A stretch of 64,000 nucleotides of DNA. Source: an uncultured Piscirickettsiaceae bacterium (GTDB taxonomy: Bacteria > Pseudomonadota > Gammaproteobacteria > Methylococcales > Cycloclasticaceae). The translations under genes were made by a program, and so were the position numbers. The stretch covers positions 102,089 to 166,088 of the forward strand of contig CAJXSK010000005.1 in assembly GCA_913061075.1 (NCBI GenBank), read 5' to 3'. Shown here in pieces: positions 16,436 through 25,594 of this stretch (within the stretch, counting starts at the first letter, position 1; each line of letters starts with the position of its first letter). The notes under the pieces were generated by a model, which saw nothing but the letters and a program-made list of their open reading frames with translations, ran no database searches and was not told the DNA's origin.

Positions 16436-17332
16436 ATGGACTCGAAACTAATATCAGTAATTTTATATGGCTTTGTAGGTGCTGCTCTTGCGCTAGTGAC
16501 GACCTACTTCTTTATTTATAACGATGAAGTGTATGAAAACACACGGTTTGTAGAAAGTTTTAAGCACCCTATGTTGGCTGCTAAAGGTGACTCAAAAAAA
16601 TTGCAAGCGATGCAATCTTTGAAAAGCAAAGGATTAGAGTGGGCAACTTATCAGCTGCATGACGCCATAAAAGACAATGAATATGACGTGGCTAAATTGT
16701 ATATTGATGCAGGCATGAAGCTAGTTGATAAAGGGTTGATTGTTGGCGAGATGATTGAAAACCCGGATGACTGGTTTGAGTTGCTTAAGATTTTGGGGAT
16801 AGACAATAAACAAGATTTGTCAGGGCTATTCCATGTGCCAAGATATTTATCAACATTAGATGAGTACTTTAAGCTGGTAGAAAGGCGTTACGAAGCGCCT
16901 CATACAATGGCATTTAAAAATCATTATATTGAGTATAGAAAAATAGAGCAGCTCTGGATTGATGAGAAGGATGCGGAAATAGCAAAAGTTGACGAGATGT
17001 GCGATGGAAATACGCGTTGTATTGCTGTTAATGTGCCGGCAATTCAAATTGAGTACGATAAAAAGCGACCTGTCCCGCCTAAAAAAGATTTAATTATCTG
17101 GCAGAAACCTTATGTAAGCTTAATGAGTGCCGCTATATTATTGGGTCATCAGGATATCATCGATTACCTAGAGCAAAAAGGCGTCACAAGTCGCCTTAAC
17201 AAAATTGAAATGAGTGATTTGGCTATGGTGGTGTTTGAAGTCAGTAAAAAGGGCGTTATTTCTTACCCAGAAGGCATTACAGTCAACAAGCCTAAACGGG
17301 GAAAAAGACGAGCTGGGCCGCAGACTGGATAA
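16436..17332 (+). CDS. Membrane-anchored protein of unknown function, paralogue B
   Basis: A 298-residue protein, a diverged duplicate of the preceding gene. The layout is the same: one N-terminal membrane segment (about 6-29), an acidic stretch with YENTRFVESF, then KSKGLEWATYQLHDAIKDNE and LYIDAGM, and a Cys pair (MCDGNTRC) near 184-191. The C-terminus is longer than in paralogue A and basic (KPKRGKRRAGPQTG). It starts 19 bp after paralogue A. Its last 41 bases overlap the 3' end of the convergent lipoprotein gene, so the basic tail is encoded in DNA shared by both genes. No function is inferred; ankyrin-like helices suggest protein binding at the membrane. Confidence 0.65.
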   Translation: MDSKLISVILYGFVGAALALVTTYFFIYNDEVYENTRFVESFKHPMLAAKGDSKKLQAMQSLKSKGLEWATYQLHDAIKDNEYDVAKLYIDAGMKLVDKGLIVGEMIENPDDWFELLKILGIDNKQDLSGLFHVPRYLSTLDEYFKLVERRYEAPHTMAFKNHYIEYRKIEQLWIDEKDAEIAKVDEMCDGNTRCIAVNVPAIQIEYDKKRPVPPKKDLIIWQKPYVSLMSAAILLGHQDIIDYLEQKGVTSRLNKIEMSDLAMVVFEVSKKGVISYPEGITVNKPKRGKRRAGPQTG

Positions 17333-17984
17333 CGTTTTTTATAGTGCGGTGAGTTTTAGTGGCAATGATTTGAGCCAACGTATCTTGTTGGCCAATGAGC
17401 TTCCCAAATAAACGTTCATAACTTCGATTTACAATCGTATTGCCTGACGAGGCGCTTAGTAAAAATAATCGGCCATGATTGTCTCGTTTAGTCCGCAATA
17501 ACCAAGCAGCCACTTCAATGTTTCTTGCGGCGTGATACAGCTTTTGTGCATCTAGGCTATCGAGCATGTAAAAGTCATTCTTTTCATTATATGAGGTGGT
17601 TAACATACTAGCTAAGCCTGCAATATAAGCAAACACGCGGTCGCCCTTGTAGCGTTCATCAAATGCAAGGCGAATACTGTCGATGCTGCGTTTACCGTTC
17701 ACCGAGGGAAATGGTTGCATGAAGATTCTAGCGATGGCGGCTTCTCTGGATTTAAGCTGAGTTTTTTTCCATTCTTTAGGGTTTCTTTTATAGAGCTTTG
17801 TGGCGAGTAATTTCAGTTGCTCTATGTTTTGTTTAACATGGGTGTCGGCAACAACATCAATATCTGTTTTAGCGATGTTTTCAAAGGTGAAATATTCATA
17901 ATGCCCACCGTTTTTATCTGGAACTTGTGCGCAAGCGCTTAGTAGTGTGAATAAAATTAATACTAAAAAAGGTCGGCTTTGCAT
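17292..17984 (-). CDS. Putative lipoprotein of unknown function
   Basis: The ATG at 17984 gives a 230-residue protein with a lipoprotein signal peptide: MQSRPFLVLILFTLLSACAQ, lipobox LSAC, Cys at 18. The frame extends to 18062, but that would place 26 residues before the signal peptide and overlap the divergent reductase gene. After the signal, the protein is mixed alpha-helical with many charged residues and no recognised motif. Gln follows +1 Ala after Cys, with no Asp at +2, so outer-membrane sorting is expected. It converges on paralogue B with a 41-bp 3' overlap. Confidence 0.65.
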   Translation of the reverse strand: MQSRPFLVLILFTLLSACAQVPDKNGGHYEYFTFENIAKTDIDVVADTHVKQNIEQLKLLATKLYKRNPKEWKKTQLKSREAAIARIFMQPFPSVNGKRSIDSIRLAFDERYKGDRVFAYIAGLASMLTTSYNEKNDFYMLDSLDAQKLYHAARNIEVAAWLLRTKRDNHGRLFLLSASSGNTIVNRSYERLFGKLIGQQDTLAQIIATKTHRTIKNVIQSAAQLVFFPV

Positions 17985-18037
17985 GATGTGTTGAGTAACA
18001 TGGGTGTGTTGAAATTCTAGTTTATTTCGGAGTGAAT

Positions 18038-18772
18038 GTGTCTGAATCTCAAAAAATAGCATTAATTACGGGTGGAGCTCGGCGGATCGGTGCTGAAATA
18101 GCAAAAACGTTCCATAAGGCAGGTTATGGCGTCGTTATCCACTATAGGCATTCGAAAGGCGATGCGGCTGATTTGGTGGAGTTATTGAACAATCATCGTG
18201 CAAATTCTGCGTGGCATGTGCAAGCCGACCTGCAGTCCGTGACAGAAATACAGTTGATGGTTGAAGAAGTCGTCTCGATAGATGGTGGGTTAGATGTGCT
18301 TGTTAATAATGCGTCGAGTTTTTATCCTACGCCGATGATGAGTGCAAGTGAGAGCGAATGGAATGATTTGATGGGAAGCAACTTAAAAGCCCCTTTTTTT
18401 GTCAGCCAGGCAGCGGTCTCATCACTAAAAAAACGCCAAGGATGTATTGTTAATATTGTTGATATTTATGCTAATAACTCTCTGAGTGAATACCCAATCT
18501 ATAGTACGGCTAAGTCGGGATTAAAAGCATTGACGGCGTCTTTGGCGAAAGAGTTGGCGCCAAATGTGCGAGTGAATGGCGTGTCACCTGGGGTCATATT
18601 ATGGCCAGAAAACCAAAAAGATATTGTTGATGAAGCCGTGCTGAAAAAAATCCCACTTGAGCGGAAAGGGTCACCGAAAGATATTGCAGAAACAGTATTA
18701 TTTTTAGCCGATAAAGCGCGTTATATTACGGGGCAAATTATTTCGGTTGATGGCGGTAAGAGTTTACTTTAG
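18038..18772 (+). CDS. Pteridine reductase (SDR family, FolM-like)
   Basis: A 244-residue short-chain dehydrogenase. The dinucleotide motif is TGGARRIG (residues 10-17), the Arg-containing form typical of pteridine reductases. NNAS lies near 90, the catalytic Tyr-Lys is YSTAKSG near 154, and it ends VDGGKSLL. It would reduce dihydropteridines or dihydrofolate with NADPH, agreeing with the convergent folK and folB genes. Two GTG starts compete, 18032 and 18038. The CGGAG site at 18028-18032 overlaps the first but is well spaced for the second, so I choose 18038. Its stop overlaps the folK stop by three bases. Confidence 0.85.
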   Translation: MSESQKIALITGGARRIGAEIAKTFHKAGYGVVIHYRHSKGDAADLVELLNNHRANSAWHVQADLQSVTEIQLMVEEVVSIDGGLDVLVNNASSFYPTPMMSASESEWNDLMGSNLKAPFFVSQAAVSSLKKRQGCIVNIVDIYANNSLSEYPIYSTAKSGLKALTASLAKELAPNVRVNGVSPGVILWPENQKDIVDEAVLKKIPLERKGSPKDIAETVLFLADKARYITGQIISVDGGKSLL

Positions 18773-19260
18773 TCCCATGAAAAGTTAATTCGCTTTTGGT
18801 CAAGGTCCTTTTTATCAAAGCTATCCCATAACTCATTATATTGAATGTTTAATATAGGGTGTTTTAAATGGCCGGCTATTTCGGCCAACGGTTCTAGAAC
18901 AAACGCGTAACGAGTAATTTCTGATCGCGGAACGTCAAGATCAGGGTTGTCGCTAACGAAGTCGTCATAGAGTATTAAATCTAAATCCAAGGTGCGTGGA
19001 TTGAACTTCTTTTGTTCAATGGTGCGGCCATTCTGCTTTTCAATAAGATCTAACAACGCGTCTACATCTGCGGGCGTCTTTTTAGTTTCAAAAGCAACCA
19101 TAAGGTTGAGAAAGGCATCCCCTTTAAAACCAACAGCCGCCGCTTCGTATACGCTAGAGATGGTTAGTTCGCCAAACTGTTTTTTTAAGGCTTTTACACC
19201 CGCGCGAATATTGCTTTCACGGTCAATATTGCTTCCAATACTAACGAAGACCGTCGGCAT
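18769..19260 (-). CDS. folK: 2-amino-4-hydroxy-6-hydroxymethyldihydropteridine pyrophosphokinase
   Basis: A 163-residue HPPK with the family pattern: an SIGSNI start, SSVYEAAAVGF, LDLIEKQNGR, then the signature RTLDLDLILYDD (about 94-105) with the two Mg-binding Asp residues, and VPRSEITRYAFVLEPLAEIA. It transfers pyrophosphate from ATP to the pterin in folate synthesis. It begins on the base after the folB stop, so the two form one unit with tsaD upstream. The 3' end is convergent with the pteridine reductase. Confidence 0.95.
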   Translation of the reverse strand: MPTVFVSIGSNIDRESNIRAGVKALKKQFGELTISSVYEAAAVGFKGDAFLNLMVAFETKKTPADVDALLDLIEKQNGRTIEQKKFNPRTLDLDLILYDDFVSDNPDLDVPRSEITRYAFVLEPLAEIAGHLKHPILNIQYNELWDSFDKKDLDQKRINFSWD

Positions 19261-19617
19261 TTAAGGCTTGATTCCGCGTTCGATAATGATGCCTACATCG
19301 TCCGCATGGCGCAGAGCGCCTTTTTTGTTCAACGTCAGTTTTAGCCAGGGTACGCCAAAGTCGTTAATGATGAGTTCAGCAACTTTTTCTGCCAATGTTT
19401 CAACTAGCTGAAAGTCACTGTTTTCAACAAAATCAATCACGACTTTAGAGAGTGACTTGTAGTCGAGTGTATCGTCGATATGGTCACTTGCCGCTGCTTT
19501 TTTTATATCTGTTGCCATTTCTATATCAAAAAAAACGGTTTGTTTGATTTTTCGTTCCCAATCAAAAATACCAATAATGGTTTCAATGCGAAGGTTTCTT
19601 AAAAAAATGATATCCAT
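19261..19617 (-). CDS. folB: Dihydroneopterin aldolase
   Basis: A 118-residue FolB with RIETIIGIFDWERKIKQTV near the N-terminus (substrate Glu) and LTLNKKGALRHADDVGIIIE near the end (catalytic Lys). It converts dihydroneopterin to the hydroxymethylpterin substrate of FolK and glycolaldehyde. Six bases separate it from the tsaD stop upstream; folK starts immediately after its stop. Confidence 0.95.
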   Translation of the reverse strand: MDIIFLRNLRIETIIGIFDWERKIKQTVFFDIEMATDIKKAAASDHIDDTLDYKSLSKVVIDFVENSDFQLVETLAEKVAELIINDFGVPWLKLTLNKKGALRHADDVGIIIERGIKP

Positions 19618-19623
19618 AATAGG

Positions 19624-20658
19624 TTAGCTGCTTTTAGGTATGTTGAGTTCAGAGATTGGCCAACGCGGCCTTACTTTAATGTTCAATTCCTCGTGCTCGC
19701 CTGCTATTAATCGTTGATAGCCGGCGTACGCAATCATGGCGCCATTATCAGTACAAAACTCATGACGAGGGTAATACACGTTAGCGTTTATTTTGTTACA
19801 CATAATATTTAAGGTGCTACGCAGGCGTTTGTTAGCGCTAACGCCGCCAGCAACCACAAGCGAAGAAAGTCCGGATTGCGTCAGTGCGCGCTGACATTTT
19901 ATAGACAAGGTATCAGCAACAGCATCTTCAAAAGCCCGAGCAATATCCGCACAAGTTTGTTCATCTAGAGTGTTTTGTTGGCTGGTTGTTAATGCAAATG
20001 TTTTTAAACCACTAAAGCTAAAGTCCAGGCCAGGGCGGTTAGTCATGGGCCTTGGAAAAGTGAAGCGTTGTGGATTACCTTGCTCGGCACATTTAGCCAA
20101 GGCTGGACCGCCGGGGTAGCCCAAGTTAAGTAATTTTGCTGTTTTGTCGAAGGCTTCGCCAGCCGCATCATCCAATGATTCACCAAGTAATTCATAATCG
20201 CCAACGTCAGATACTTTGATAAGCTGCGTATGTCCGCCCGATACAAGTAGAGCGATAAATGGAAATGGAGGCGGGTTGTTTTCTAGCATGGGGGCCAGTA
20301 AATGCCCTTCCATATGGTGTACACCAATAGAAGGAATGCTCCAAGCGTACGCTAAGCTGCGTGCGACACTGGCGCCAGCAAATAAGGCGCCAACTAACCC
20401 GGGCCCAGCTGTATAAGCAACGCCAGCAAGTTCTTTAGACATGATGTTTGCTTCAGTGAGGCACTGTTTAATGAGTGGAATAAGCTTGCGCACATGGTCG
20501 CGAGATGCGAGCTCAGGCACAACGCCACCGTATTCAGCATGCATTTTGACTTGGCTATATAAGGTGTCTGCTAGCAAACCGTTAGATCCGTATAAAGCGA
20601 CACCTGTTTCATCGCAAGAGGTTTCTATGCCAAGAACTAGAGTGTTATGTGCGGTCAT
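19624..20658 (-). CDS. tsaD: tRNA N6-adenosine threonylcarbamoyltransferase
   Basis: A 344-residue TsaD (Kae1/Gcp). It opens [16 protein letters not shown], carries the metal-binding HMEGHL segment (about 112-117), LLVSGGHTQ, the [18 protein letters not shown] loop, and [12 protein letters not shown] near the C-terminus. It transfers the threonylcarbamoyl group to A37 of ANN-decoding tRNAs with TsaB and TsaE. It is divergent from rpsU, the classic arrangement, and folB follows after six bases. Confidence 0.97.
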   Translation of the reverse strand: MTAHNTLVLGIETSCDETGVALYGSNGLLADTLYSQVKMHAEYGGVVPELASRDHVRKLIPLIKQCLTEANIMSKELAGVAYTAGPGLVGALFAGASVARSLAYAWSIPSIGVHHMEGHLLAPMLENNPPPFPFIALLVSGGHTQLIKVSDVGDYELLGESLDDAAGEAFDKTAKLLNLGYPGGPALAKCAEQGNPQRFTFPRPMTNRPGLDFSFSGLKTFALTTSQQNTLDEQTCADIARAFEDAVADTLSIKCQRALTQSGLSSLVVAGGVSANKRLRSTLNIMCNKINANVYYPRHEFCTDNGAMIAYAGYQRLIAGEHEELNIKVRPRWPISELNIPKSS

Positions 20659-20781
20659 GGGGGTGTGTAAAAGGCTTATAATATGTGTATTATAACCACA
20701 GGTGGGTGATTACGCATGTTCATTAAGCGTAACGGTTATTGCAAAAGCTTGGGTGAAGTGCAGTTGTTTGCCTGCTAGCTG

Positions 20782-20810
20782 TTGGCATCATGTGGTAGTC
20801 CATGTATAAT
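20782..20810 (+). promoter_or_regulatory. Sigma-70 promoter of rpsU
   Basis: -35 TTGGCA (20782-20787) and -10 TATAAT (20805-20810) are separated by exactly 17 bp. Transcription would start near 20817, giving a leader of about 38 nt before rpsU. This probably drives the rpsU-yqeY segment and may read on to dnaG. Confidence 0.8.
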
Positions 20811-20854
20811 CCGCCGTCCATTTACATTAATATATTCATTTAAGAGAGACATAC

Positions 20855-21079
20855 ATGCCTTCAGTTCGCCTTAAAGATAACGAACCATTTGACTTTGCTT
20901 TACGTCGTTTTAAACGCACATGTGAAAGAGCCGGTGTATTGGCTGAATCACGTAAGCGTGAGTTTTACGAAAAACCAACGGCAGAGCGCAAGCGTAAAGC
21001 TGCTGCTGCTGTTAAGCGTCATTTGAAAGGTTTGTCTCGCACACGTCGCGCTTTAAATAGCCTTCGTCGCGGTCGCTAA
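20855..21079 (+). CDS. rpsU: 30S ribosomal protein S21
   Basis: A 74-residue, highly basic protein (family usual about 71), with [19 protein letters not shown] and [20 protein letters not shown]. It is required for initiation and for 30S interaction with mRNA leaders. A GAGAG site precedes the ATG. It is the first gene of the macromolecular-synthesis cluster, followed by yqeY after 35 bp. Confidence 0.97.
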   Translation: MPSVRLKDNEPFDFALRRFKRTCERAGVLAESRKREFYEKPTAERKRKAAAAVKRHLKGLSRTRRALNSLRRGR

Positions 21080-21114
21080 AGTATTTTTTAATTCGCTAAA
21101 CCTTATATTTAAGA

Positions 21115-21573
21115 ATGAGCGAGTCTAAAAATACGTTGTCGCTGAGTATCCGTGAGGATATGAAAACAGCGATGAAAGCGAAAGAAAAAATAAAGCTTGG
21201 CGTTATCCGCATGATGTTAGCGGCAATAAAACAACGCGAGGTTGATGAGCGAATTGAATTAGATGATGCTCAAGTCCTACAGCTTTTGGACAAAATGGTT
21301 AAGCAGCGCCGTGATTCGATTGATGCCTTTGACAAGGCTAGCCGAGATGATTTAGCAAGTATCGAACGTGCAGAAATAGTCATAATCCAAGACTATTTAC
21401 CCCAGCAATTATCAGTATCAGAAATCCACGAATTAATTGATCAGGCGATGGCAGATTCTGGTGCTCAAGGCATGAAAGATATGGGCAAATTGATGAGCAT
21501 CCTCCGCCCTCAGTTACAAGGCCGTGCCGACATGGGTGCAGCGAGCGGCATCATAAAACAAAAACTTTCTTAA
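21115..21573 (+). CDS. GatB/YqeY domain-containing protein
   Basis: A 152-residue YqeY protein with SIREDMKTAMKAKEKIKLGV, the KQREVDERIELDDAQVLQLL segment and the C-terminal QGMKDMGKLMSILRPQLQGR typical of the family. It resembles the tail domain of GatB, which binds tRNA, but the stand-alone protein has no firmly defined role. The position between rpsU and dnaG is conserved in Pseudomonas and many other gammaproteobacteria. Confidence 0.93.
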   Translation: MSESKNTLSLSIREDMKTAMKAKEKIKLGVIRMMLAAIKQREVDERIELDDAQVLQLLDKMVKQRRDSIDAFDKASRDDLASIERAEIVIIQDYLPQQLSVSEIHELIDQAMADSGAQGMKDMGKLMSILRPQLQGRADMGAASGIIKQKLS

Positions 21574-21698
21574 TCTTTACTTTCTCAGTTGGGCCTTTTT
21601 AATAGACCAACAAATTAGTTGGCTTAATTTATTTACGCCAGTATTTCCGTTTGGCGCCTATACATTTTATCTTCTGTAACGTCAGTTAACCCTTTGGG

Positions 21699-21704
21699 TA
21701 TAAT
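21699..21704 (+). promoter_or_regulatory. Candidate -10 element upstream of dnaG
   Basis: A perfect TATAAT lies 46 bp before the dnaG start, in the 176-bp gap after yqeY. The best upstream partner (TGTAAC at 18 bp) is weak, so the promoter is only tentative. No intrinsic terminator separates yqeY from dnaG. Confidence 0.4.
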
Positions 21705-21749
21705 GCATAATATGACGAGACTATTGAAATAACGAACGCGCGCTGAATA

Positions 21750-23486
21750 ATGGCAGGCAGAATCCCACAGCATTTTATAGACGATTTATTAGCACGTACT
21801 GATATTGTTGATATTGTTGATGCACTGGTACCGTTAAAGAAAAAAGGTGCAAATTATTCTGCGTGCTGCCCATTTCATAATGAGAAAACCCCAAGCTTTA
21901 CGGTAAGTCAAGATAAGCAGTTTTATCATTGCTTTGGGTGTGGGGCAAATGGGTCGGCTATTGGTTTTCTAATGGAATTCAGTCATTTGGATTTTGTGGA
22001 AGCAATCGAAGAATTAGCAAGCTTGGCCGGTGTCGACGTGGTTCGAGAAGGCGGACAACAGTCGGCAGAGCCGAAAAAGCAATTAACACCCTTGTATGAG
22101 CTGAATGCATTAATTGGTGACTATTTTCAGCAACAATTGCGTAAGCCAGAATCATCTATCGCTGTTAATTATTTAAAAAAACGGGGCTTAAGTGGCCGTG
22201 TTGCTAAAACGTTTCAAATTGGCCATGTGCCGGCAGGCTGGAGCCACGTGTTGGATGCATTTGGTGAGAGTGCGGAACAACGCACGATGCTCAAAGAGCT
22301 GGGTTTGATTGTTAGCAATGAAAACAACAAAACCTATGACCGTTTTCGCGAACGCATTATTTTTCCGATTCGTAATAAAAAAGGCCAAACTATTGGCTTT
22401 GGTGGGCGCGTATTAGGTCAAGGTGAGCCTAAATATTTAAATTCGCCAGAAACCCCGCTCTATCATAAAGGGCGTGAAGTTTATGGCTTGTATGAAGCGC
22501 TGCAAACGTCAAATAAAATTGAACGTTTGCTATTAGTGGAAGGCTATTTGGATGTGGTGGCGCTTCATGAAAAGGGTATGACCAATGTTGTGGCGGCACT
22601 GGGTACGGCAATAACAAAAGAACAATTGGAGTTGCTTTTTCGTTCGGCGATGGAGCTGGTGGTTTGTATGGACGGTGATTCTGCAGGCCAAAAAGCAGCC
22701 TGGAGAGCGGTTGTTAATGCAATGCCTATCTTACGCAGTGGTCGACAAATTAAGGTGTTGTTATTGCCTGAAGGAGAAGACCCTGACAGTTTGGTTCGTT
22801 CAGAAGGGTTAGAAAAATTTCAGGATAGAGTGCTAGGCGCATCACCGTTATCTAGTTATTTCTTTGATGAGTTATCGAAAACTCATATGCTGACGACAAT
22901 GGAGGGGCGAGCCAGTTTTATGGAGCAGGCCAAGCCGTTGGTTGATAGTATTCCCGACGGTGCTTTTTCAGTAATGATGAAGCAACAATTAGCGACATTA
23001 ACTAATATGGCGTTGTCTCACGTAACGGCGGGCTCGAGTGTTAAACAACCGGTTAAAAAGCAGCCATTAAGACAAACAAAGAAAGCGCCGTCCGTTATCC
23101 GATTCATTATTACTTCTCTGCTGCACGAGCCTTCGCTGGCAAAAAAGATAAATAACGAAGAGGCTTGGTTGCAAATAGATATCCCAGGAATGCCGGTATT
23201 AAGAAAGTTGATAGATACCTTGTTAACCTCGCCTAGTTTAACAACGGCGATGTTGTTGGAGAGGTTTCGCGATGATGAATTTGAAAAAGTTATTCGCTCA
23301 CTTTTTCAGGAAGAAAAGCTTATTTCTTTGGAGCTTTCGTCAGCAGAAGTTGATGATGCCATAAAGCGACTCAAAGCGCAGGCTCAAGAGCACAGACTAA
23401 ATATTTTAATAGAAAAATCCAGAGTGAGTAGTTTGTCGCAAGAAGAACGAAAAGAGCTAACAGATTTATATAAATTAGACGACTGA
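21750..23486 (+). CDS. dnaG: DNA primase
   Basis: A 578-residue DnaG, close to the usual 580-600. N-terminal CHC2 zinc-binding domain (CCPFHNEKTPSF, then HCFGCG, about 38-64), catalytic core with the Toprim motifs LLLVEGYLDVV (about 259-269) and CMDGDSAGQKAAWRA (about 307-321), and a C-terminal helicase-binding domain after a basic linker near 430-450. It makes RNA primers for replication with DnaB. No strong ribosome site precedes the ATG, but MAGRIPQHFIDDLLAR matches the family start. Confidence 0.97.
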   Translation: MAGRIPQHFIDDLLARTDIVDIVDALVPLKKKGANYSACCPFHNEKTPSFTVSQDKQFYHCFGCGANGSAIGFLMEFSHLDFVEAIEELASLAGVDVVREGGQQSAEPKKQLTPLYELNALIGDYFQQQLRKPESSIAVNYLKKRGLSGRVAKTFQIGHVPAGWSHVLDAFGESAEQRTMLKELGLIVSNENNKTYDRFRERIIFPIRNKKGQTIGFGGRVLGQGEPKYLNSPETPLYHKGREVYGLYEALQTSNKIERLLLVEGYLDVVALHEKGMTNVVAALGTAITKEQLELLFRSAMELVVCMDGDSAGQKAAWRAVVNAMPILRSGRQIKVLLLPEGEDPDSLVRSEGLEKFQDRVLGASPLSSYFFDELSKTHMLTTMEGRASFMEQAKPLVDSIPDGAFSVMMKQQLATLTNMALSHVTAGSSVKQPVKKQPLRQTKKAPSVIRFIITSLLHEPSLAKKINNEEAWLQIDIPGMPVLRKLIDTLLTSPSLTTAMLLERFRDDEFEKVIRSLFQEEKLISLELSSAEVDDAIKRLKAQAQEHRLNILIEKSRVSSLSQEERKELTDLYKLDD

Positions 23487-23509
23487 GACTGTTAAAAAAT
23501 AACCCTTTC

Positions 23510-23518
23510 TGCTATAAT
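23510..23518 (+). promoter_or_regulatory. Extended -10 promoter of rpoD
   Basis: TG-C-TATAAT, a complete extended -10, sits 35 bp before the rpoD start in the 66-bp gap after dnaG. No good -35 is visible, as is common for extended -10 promoters. It gives rpoD a promoter independent of dnaG. Confidence 0.6.
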
Positions 23519-23552
23519 TATTAGTTCAGTCAAACAAACCACGCGTGTATAG

Positions 23553-25361
23553 ATGGAACAAGAGCAGCAAGAACAGGCTTCCCAAACATCCAAAATTAAG
23601 CAACTCATTGCGAAAGGCCATGAACAGGGTTATCTAACGTATGCTGAGGTAAACGATCACCTTCCGCAAGACGTAGAGCCTGAGCGTATCGAAGAAATCA
23701 TTACGATGATTTCTGATATGGGCATTAGCGTCAGTGAAATTGCACCTGAAACAGATACAGTCAGCGATGGCACAGTTGCAGCAACGGTCGATGACTCAGC
23801 TGCTGCAGAACTTGCTGCGGTTGCGTTAGCAACGGTTGATAAAGAATTAGGTAGAACAACAGACCCTGTCCGTATGTACATGCGTGAAATGGGCACCGTT
23901 GGATTGCTGACTCGCCAAGGCGAATTAGACATTGCCAAGCGAATTGAAGATGGTCAAAACCAAATGCTATCAGCGTTAATTCGCTACCCGCAAGTTGTGG
24001 ACAAGTTTTTTGAAGTAATCGGCAATATTAAAGCGGGTGACATTCGCTTGCATGACTACATACCTGACTTCGTCGATTTAGAAGATGACTACGACTACAC
24101 GCAACCAGCTGCCGCAAAAGATGAAAATGAAGTGCCGCCTGAGCAGGTTTCTTTAGAAGAAGTACAGGTTCGAGTAGATGAAATTATTGCCAAGAACAAA
24201 GCGTGTCAAAAAGCCTACGCAAAATTTGGTTACGAGCATGAAAAAACACAAAAGGGCTACGAAGAGTTAGCGCTACTCTTTATGGCGATTAAGTTTACGC
24301 CACGCTTTTTCATACAATTTTTAGATATTTTACGCGCTCATGTTAAACATCTGAGAGAGCAAGAAAAAACGATTATTGATATTTGCGTAAAGCAGGCCAA
24401 AATGCCACGCAAACTTTTCATTAGTGAATTTGCGGATAATTCATGCAATCCAGCTTGGCTAGATAAGTATGCTAAATCAGATGAGCCGTTTGCCAACGTC
24501 ATCAGTGACAATCTTGAAGAAATTAAAAAAGCTCAACTTAGGTTAGCTAATTTAGGTGAAGAAAGTGGCCGATCAATTATCGAAATAAAAGATATAAACC
24601 GCCGTATGTCTATTGGCGAAGCAAAAATGCGCCGTGCCAAAAAAGAAATGGTAGAAGCTAATTTACGTCTTGTTATTTCTATTGCCAAAAAATACACAAA
24701 CCGTGGCTTGCAGTTCTTGGATTTAATTCAAGAAGGTAATATCGGTTTGATGAAAGCGACGGATAAATTTGAATACCGTCGTGGTTACAAGTTTTCAACC
24801 TATGCAACCTGGTGGATTCGCCAAGCAATTACACGTTCAATTGCTGACCAAGCTAGAACCATTCGTATTCCGGTTCATATGATTGAAACGATTAATAAAT
24901 TGAATCGTATTTCTCGTCAAATTCTTCAAGAAAAAGGCCGTGAAGCCACGCCAGAAGAGTTGGCTATAGAAATGGAAATGCCAGAAGACAAAGTCCGCAA
25001 GGTATTAAAAATTGCTAAAGAACCTATTTCAATGGGTACGCCAATTGGCGATGATGATGACTCAAGCTTAGGCGACTTTATTGAAGATGCAAATGCCGTA
25101 TCACCGGTTGATTCTGCCACTATAGAAAGCCTTAGAGAATCTACACAGGAAGTGCTTGCGGGCTTAACAGCACGTGAAGCGAAAGTGATTAGAATGCGTT
25201 TTGGTATTAACATGAATACGGATCACACACTTGAAGAAGTGGGCAAGCAATTTGATGTGACTCGTGAAAGAATACGTCAAATTGAAGCAAAAGCGTTACG
25301 TAAATTACGTCACCCGTCTCGTACAGAACATCTACGGAGCTTTATAGATACGTCTGAATAA
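23553..25361 (+). CDS. rpoD: RNA polymerase primary sigma factor (sigma-70)
   Basis: A 602-residue RpoD. Region 1.1 (about 12-80, with [17 protein letters not shown]), region 1.2 ([18 protein letters not shown], about 107-124), a non-conserved insert of about 230 residues, regions 2.1-2.4 ([18 protein letters not shown] through [14 protein letters not shown]), region 3, and region 4.2 ([18 protein letters not shown]) are all present. It is the housekeeping sigma factor. The tRNA gene begins 7 bases after its stop without an intervening terminator, so sigma-70 mRNA and tRNA are probably made as one transcript and separated by processing. Confidence 0.98.
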   Translation: MEQEQQEQASQTSKIKQLIAKGHEQGYLTYAEVNDHLPQDVEPERIEEIITMISDMGISVSEIAPETDTVSDGTVAATVDDSAAAELAAVALATVDKELGRTTDPVRMYMREMGTVGLLTRQGELDIAKRIEDGQNQMLSALIRYPQVVDKFFEVIGNIKAGDIRLHDYIPDFVDLEDDYDYTQPAAAKDENEVPPEQVSLEEVQVRVDEIIAKNKACQKAYAKFGYEHEKTQKGYEELALLFMAIKFTPRFFIQFLDILRAHVKHLREQEKTIIDICVKQAKMPRKLFISEFADNSCNPAWLDKYAKSDEPFANVISDNLEEIKKAQLRLANLGEESGRSIIEIKDINRRMSIGEAKMRRAKKEMVEANLRLVISIAKKYTNRGLQFLDLIQEGNIGLMKATDKFEYRRGYKFSTYATWWIRQAITRSIADQARTIRIPVHMIETINKLNRISRQILQEKGREATPEELAIEMEMPEDKVRKVLKIAKEPISMGTPIGDDDDSSLGDFIEDANAVSPVDSATIESLRESTQEVLAGLTAREAKVIRMRFGINMNTDHTLEEVGKQFDVTRERIRQIEAKALRKLRHPSRTEHLRSFIDTSE

Positions 25362-25368
25362 GAATCAC

Positions 25369-25445
25369 GGGCCTATAGCTCAGTTGGTTAGAGCAGTGGA
25401 CTCATAATCCATTTGTCCAAGGTTCAAGTCCTTGTAGGCCCACCA
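25369..25445 (+). tRNA. tRNA with anticodon CAU, most likely tRNA-Ile2 (lysidine type)
   Basis: A 77-nt cloverleaf. The acceptor stem GGGCCTA pairs with TAGGCCC, discriminator A, and CCA is encoded. The D arm has AGCTCAGTTGGTTAGAGC, the anticodon stem GTGGA/TCCAT holds CTCATAA (anticodon 25403-25405), and the T arm has GGTTCAAGTCC. CAU could be elongator Met or TilS-modified Ile2. The GGGCC...GGCCC acceptor and position next to rpoD (E. coli ileX is near rpoD) favour Ile2. An initiator is excluded because position 1 pairs normally. Confidence 0.85.
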
Positions 25446-25448
25446 TAT

Positions 25449-25486
25449 AAAAAAGCCCTAACGCTTAACGGAGTTAGGGCTTTTTT
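25449..25486 (+). terminator. Intrinsic terminator of the rpoD-tRNA unit
   Basis: GCCCTAAC pairs with GTTAGGGC around a short loop, preceded by six A and followed by six T. It lies 3 bp after the tRNA and is the only terminator between rpoD and the next gene. Confidence 0.9.
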
Positions 25487-25594
25487 ATAGGTAGTTGGTT
25501 ATATTATTTATAAATGAGAAAGCTTGTAAAACAAAAGACAACAGCTAACCTTAAAATAGACGTAATTGTAATAGAAAATAACTTGAGAAATTAA

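Noticed and set aside
25369-25445. Elongator tRNA-Met as the identity of the CAU tRNA
   Set aside because: Not fully excluded, but acceptor stem sequence and location behind rpoD fit tRNA-Ile2 better.
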